The notes beneath the pieces are model-generated. The model searched no databases and was not told where the DNA came from. It saw only the letters and a program-made list of their open reading frames with translations. A program made the translations under genes and the position numbers. Below, piece after piece: positions 13,254 to 14,844 of a stretch of DNA of 14,844 nucleotides. Within the stretch, counting starts at the first letter, position 1, and every line of letters starts with the position of its first letter. The DNA comes from CAZVAR01 sp964625225. GTDB taxonomy: Bacteria > Pseudomonadota > Alphaproteobacteria > JAJUGE01. The stretch is taken from assembly GCA_964625225.1 (NCBI GenBank), contig CAZVAR010000095.1:1-14844 (forward strand). The letters are read 5' to 3'.

Positions 13254-13282
13254 CGGCGCGCAGCGCCCGCGGCGAGGCGCCG
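13254..13282. terminator. weak inverted repeat between convergent genes
   Basis: CGGCGC (13254-13259), directly after the creatininase stop codon, pairs with GCGCCG (13277-13282), 8 bp beyond the znuA stop on the other strand. The 17-nt interior is itself GC-rich. It could serve both convergent messages, but it lacks a T-run. Confidence 0.3.
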
Positions 13283-13290
13283 ATCCGTGC

Positions 13291-14274
13291 TCAGGGCACT
13301 GCGGCGAGGCAGTCGCGCAGGGCTGCCGCCAGCCGGCGCAACAGGATGAAATAGGCATCCGGCCCTGGCGAAATGCCGGCGCCGAGCGGATCGAGCTCCG
13401 CCGGTCGCGCCCGCGTGCCCTCGACGACGGTGCCGATCAGGCCGGCATCGAACTGGGGCTCGCTGAAGACGCAGCGGGCGCCCGACTCGACGATCTTCGA
13501 CCGCACCGCGTAGAGTTGCCGGGCACCCGGAACGCGCTCGGGGCCGAGCGTCACCGAGCCGACCGCGTTCAGGCCGTAGCGATGCTCGAAATATTGGTAG
13601 GCGTCGTGGAACACGACGAAGGGAACCTCGCGGATCGGGGCGACGGTATCCCGCAGCTCGGCGTCCAGCGCGTCGAGGCGCGCGACCATTTGCCGGCCGT
13701 TCGCGGCATAGCGTGCCGCGTTCGCGGCGTCCGTAGCACTGAGCACCTCGACCGCCGTGCGCACGATCGCCTTTGCGTTCTCCGGGTCGAGCCAGAGATG
13801 CATGTCGTACGTGCCATGCGAATGGGCGTCTCCGGCGTGCTCGGCGACGTCGGCGGACGCGTGCGCGCCGTGCGCCTCGTGCCCGTCTTCCTCGTGCCTC
13901 TCCCATGCGCCGCTCGCGCGATTGCGGAGCAGGCCGACGCCGCCGGCCTCGGCCAACGCCATGGCGCGGCCCCCGGCGAGGCTGCGCAGCGGCTTGCGCA
14001 GGAAGCCCTCGAGGTCCGGACCGACCCAGAACACCAGATCGGCCCGGTCGAGCAGCCGAGCGTCGGACGGCTTGAGCTGATAGGTGTGCGCGGAGGCGCT
14101 GCCCGGCAGCAGCAGGGCCGGCTCGCCGATTCCCTGCATGACGCCCGCGACCAGCGAATGCACCGGCGGAATGCTCGCGACTACCCGCGGCGCGGCGATC
14201 GCCGCACCCGCCGTCCAGGCCGACAGTCCCAGGGCCACGACGAGACCGAATCGAAACGCCGGAAGATCGCGCAT
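13291..14274 (-). CDS. znuA: zinc ABC transporter substrate-binding protein ZnuA
   Basis: Periplasmic high-affinity zinc binding protein that delivers Zn(II) to the ZnuBC permease. Seen: 327 residues; signal peptide with cleavage near AIAA/PR (27-28); zinc ligands His63 (SAHTYQLKPS), His159 (DMHLWLDP) and His223 (VFHDAYQYFE); the closing LDPLGAGISPGPDAYF; and Cys268/Cys322, which match the conserved disulfide. Between residues 127 and 153 there is a His/Asp/Glu-rich loop with 9 histidines, the hallmark of zinc-type rather than manganese-type cluster A-I proteins. Start: the ATG at 14274 with GTGGCGG just upstream. An alternative frame starting at 14329 is a shadow. No znuB, znuC or zur is visible; the divergent neighbour is a TAXI protein, so the permease genes must lie elsewhere. 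Confidence 0.95.
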   Translation of the reverse strand: MRDLPAFRFGLVVALGLSAWTAGAAIAAPRVVASIPPVHSLVAGVMQGIGEPALLLPGSASAHTYQLKPSDARLLDRADLVFWVGPDLEGFLRKPLRSLAGGRAMALAEAGGVGLLRNRASGAWERHEEDGHEAHGAHASADVAEHAGDAHSHGTYDMHLWLDPENAKAIVRTAVEVLSATDAANAARYAANGRQMVARLDALDAELRDTVAPIREVPFVVFHDAYQYFEHRYGLNAVGSVTLGPERVPGARQLYAVRSKIVESGARCVFSEPQFDAGLIGTVVEGTRARPAELDPLGAGISPGPDAYFILLRRLAAALRDCLAAVP

Positions 14275-14297
14275 GCCGCCACTCTGTCGATGTCAGT

Positions 14298-14313
14298 GAT
14301 GTTATAATGTATC
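14298..14313. promoter_or_regulatory. zur box: AT-rich Zur-like site upstream of znuA
   Basis: GATGTTATAATGTATC (14298-14313) is a striking AT-rich island in GC-rich DNA, 24-39 bp before the znuA ATG. It resembles one half of alphaproteobacterial Zur boxes (TGTTATA...), but the dyad is imperfect. It also contains TATAAT on the plus strand. The assignment rests on position and partial resemblance. Confidence 0.45.
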
Positions 14314-14389
14314 GTTTGTACCGCGGCAACGGCGCGTGACGGAGGCCGGCCCGCGATGCTTGTCATCGCCGCCGGGTGCGTTCAAAGTG

Positions 14390-14413
14390 GTTGATCTTCC
14401 GATATCGTTGATC
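14390..14413 (+). repeat. GTTGATC direct repeat upstream of the TAXI gene
   Basis: GTTGATC occurs at 14390-14396 and 14407-14413, 17 bp start to start, ending about 17 bp before the TAXI start codon and just ahead of its Shine-Dalgarno. It may be an operator or chance. Confidence 0.25.
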
Positions 14414-14430
14414 ACAGAGGAGGAACCCCG

Positions 14431-14844
14431 ATGGCATTGACCGGCAGGCGCTTCGGAGTGGCTGCGGCGTTGGGAGCGCTGTTGCTCGCGGGCGCACCCG
14501 CCTCGGCGCAGGAGCAACGGTTCATCACGATCGGCACCGGCGGGGTGACCGGCGTCTACTATGCCGTAGGCGGCGCGGTCTGCCGGTTGGTCAACAAGGA
14601 CCGCAAGAGCCACGGCATCCGCTGTTCCGTGGAGTCGACCGGCGGCTCGGCCTTCAACGTCAACACGCTCAAGGCCGGCGAGCTCGATTTCGGCATGGTC
14701 CAGTCGGACGTGCAGTACAATGCGGTCAAGGGCGAGGGCGTCTTCAAGGATGCCGGCCCGTGGGACGATCTGCGCGCCGTCTTCTCCGTGCATCCGGAGC
14801 CGTTCACGGTGCTGGCGCGACCCGAGGCGGGCGTGACCAAGTTC
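14431..14844 (+). CDS. TAXI family TRAP transporter solute-binding subunit, N-terminal part
   Basis: Seen: 138 residues, continuing past the right edge. A signal peptide (about 1-27, core VAAALGALLLAGA, cleavage ASA/QE) is followed by FITIGTGGVTGVYYAVGGA, the classic opening of TAXI (TRAP-associated extracytoplasmic immunogenic) proteins. Further family marks are STGGSAFNVNTLKAGELDFGMVQSD and the LRAVFSVHPEPF stretch. Known: these periplasmic proteins feed a substrate to a fused DctQM-type TRAP permease; substrates are mostly unknown, with 2-oxoacids or glutamate shown or suggested for some. Start: AGAGGAGGAAC precedes the ATG at 14431. The permease gene would be expected downstream, outside the window. 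Confidence 0.9.
   Translation, partial: MALTGRRFGVAAALGALLLAGAPASAQEQRFITIGTGGVTGVYYAVGGAVCRLVNKDRKSHGIRCSVESTGGSAFNVNTLKAGELDFGMVQSDVQYNAVKGEGVFKDAGPWDDLRAVFSVHPEPFTVLARPEAGVTKF

Noticed and set aside
12363..13358. Upstream extension of the glycine-zipper lipoprotein frame to 489 residues
   Set aside because: The extension is antisense to the creatininase gene, lacks family motifs and would destroy the lipoprotein signal.
13226..14329. Alternative 367-codon frame over znuA
   Set aside because: It is the same strand in another phase; the translation is Arg/Ala-rich noise while the znuA frame carries all zinc ligands.
1..14844. CRISPR arrays, insertion sequences, attachment sites, toxin-antitoxin or phage-defence genes
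   Set aside because: No regularly spaced repeats, transposase motifs, tRNA-adjacent direct repeat or defence-gene motifs were seen; 3' of the tRNA-Val there is no integrase frame or repeat of the tRNA end.

Overview
The window is ordinary-looking chromosomal DNA from a GC-rich alphaproteobacterium. The best guess is a member or relative of the Rhodospirillales. This rests on the high GC content, the adjacent uvrC-pgsA pair, a CpdR-type receiver protein, a TAXI-type TRAP binding protein, a D-3-hydroxybutyrate dehydrogenase and several small envelope proteins of alphaproteobacterial type. I see no insertion sequence, phage gene, CRISPR array or other sign of recent transfer. All assignments come from reading motifs by eye; no database search was possible.

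Left arm (1-4725, all on the minus strand, read right to left): a short-chain dehydrogenase with a C-terminal membrane anchor, a protein fusing a degenerate SDR domain to a dihydroneopterin aldolase (FolB) domain, the repair nuclease subunit uvrC, and the start of pgsA. A 251-bp gap ahead of uvrC holds a cluster of DnaA-box-like sequences and several palindromes.

Centre (5022-8301, plus strand): a RidA-family protein lacking the usual arginine, a His-rich secreted protein, a 61-residue two-helix membrane protein, bdhA, a hotdog thioesterase, a CpdR-like response regulator and a tRNA-Val(GAC) with encoded CCA. The clearest intrinsic terminator of the window lies between bdhA and the thioesterase, only 22 nt ahead of the thioesterase start codon.

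Right arm (8488-14844): a two-gene minus-strand unit (FecR-domain protein, then a CHASE2 adenylate/guanylate cyclase) faces away from a cold-shock gene across a spacer holding a CRP-like site. Next come a glycine-zipper lipoprotein (minus), a creatininase-family hydrolase (plus), znuA (minus, with an AT-rich Zur-like site) and the first part of a TAXI solute-binding protein (plus).

No clearly new multigene system is visible. The points most worth following are the SDR-FolB fusion, the DnaA-box cluster before uvrC, and the CRP-like site in front of a cyclase operon, which would fit cAMP feedback control. Several genes are followed by strong GC hairpins without a T-run.
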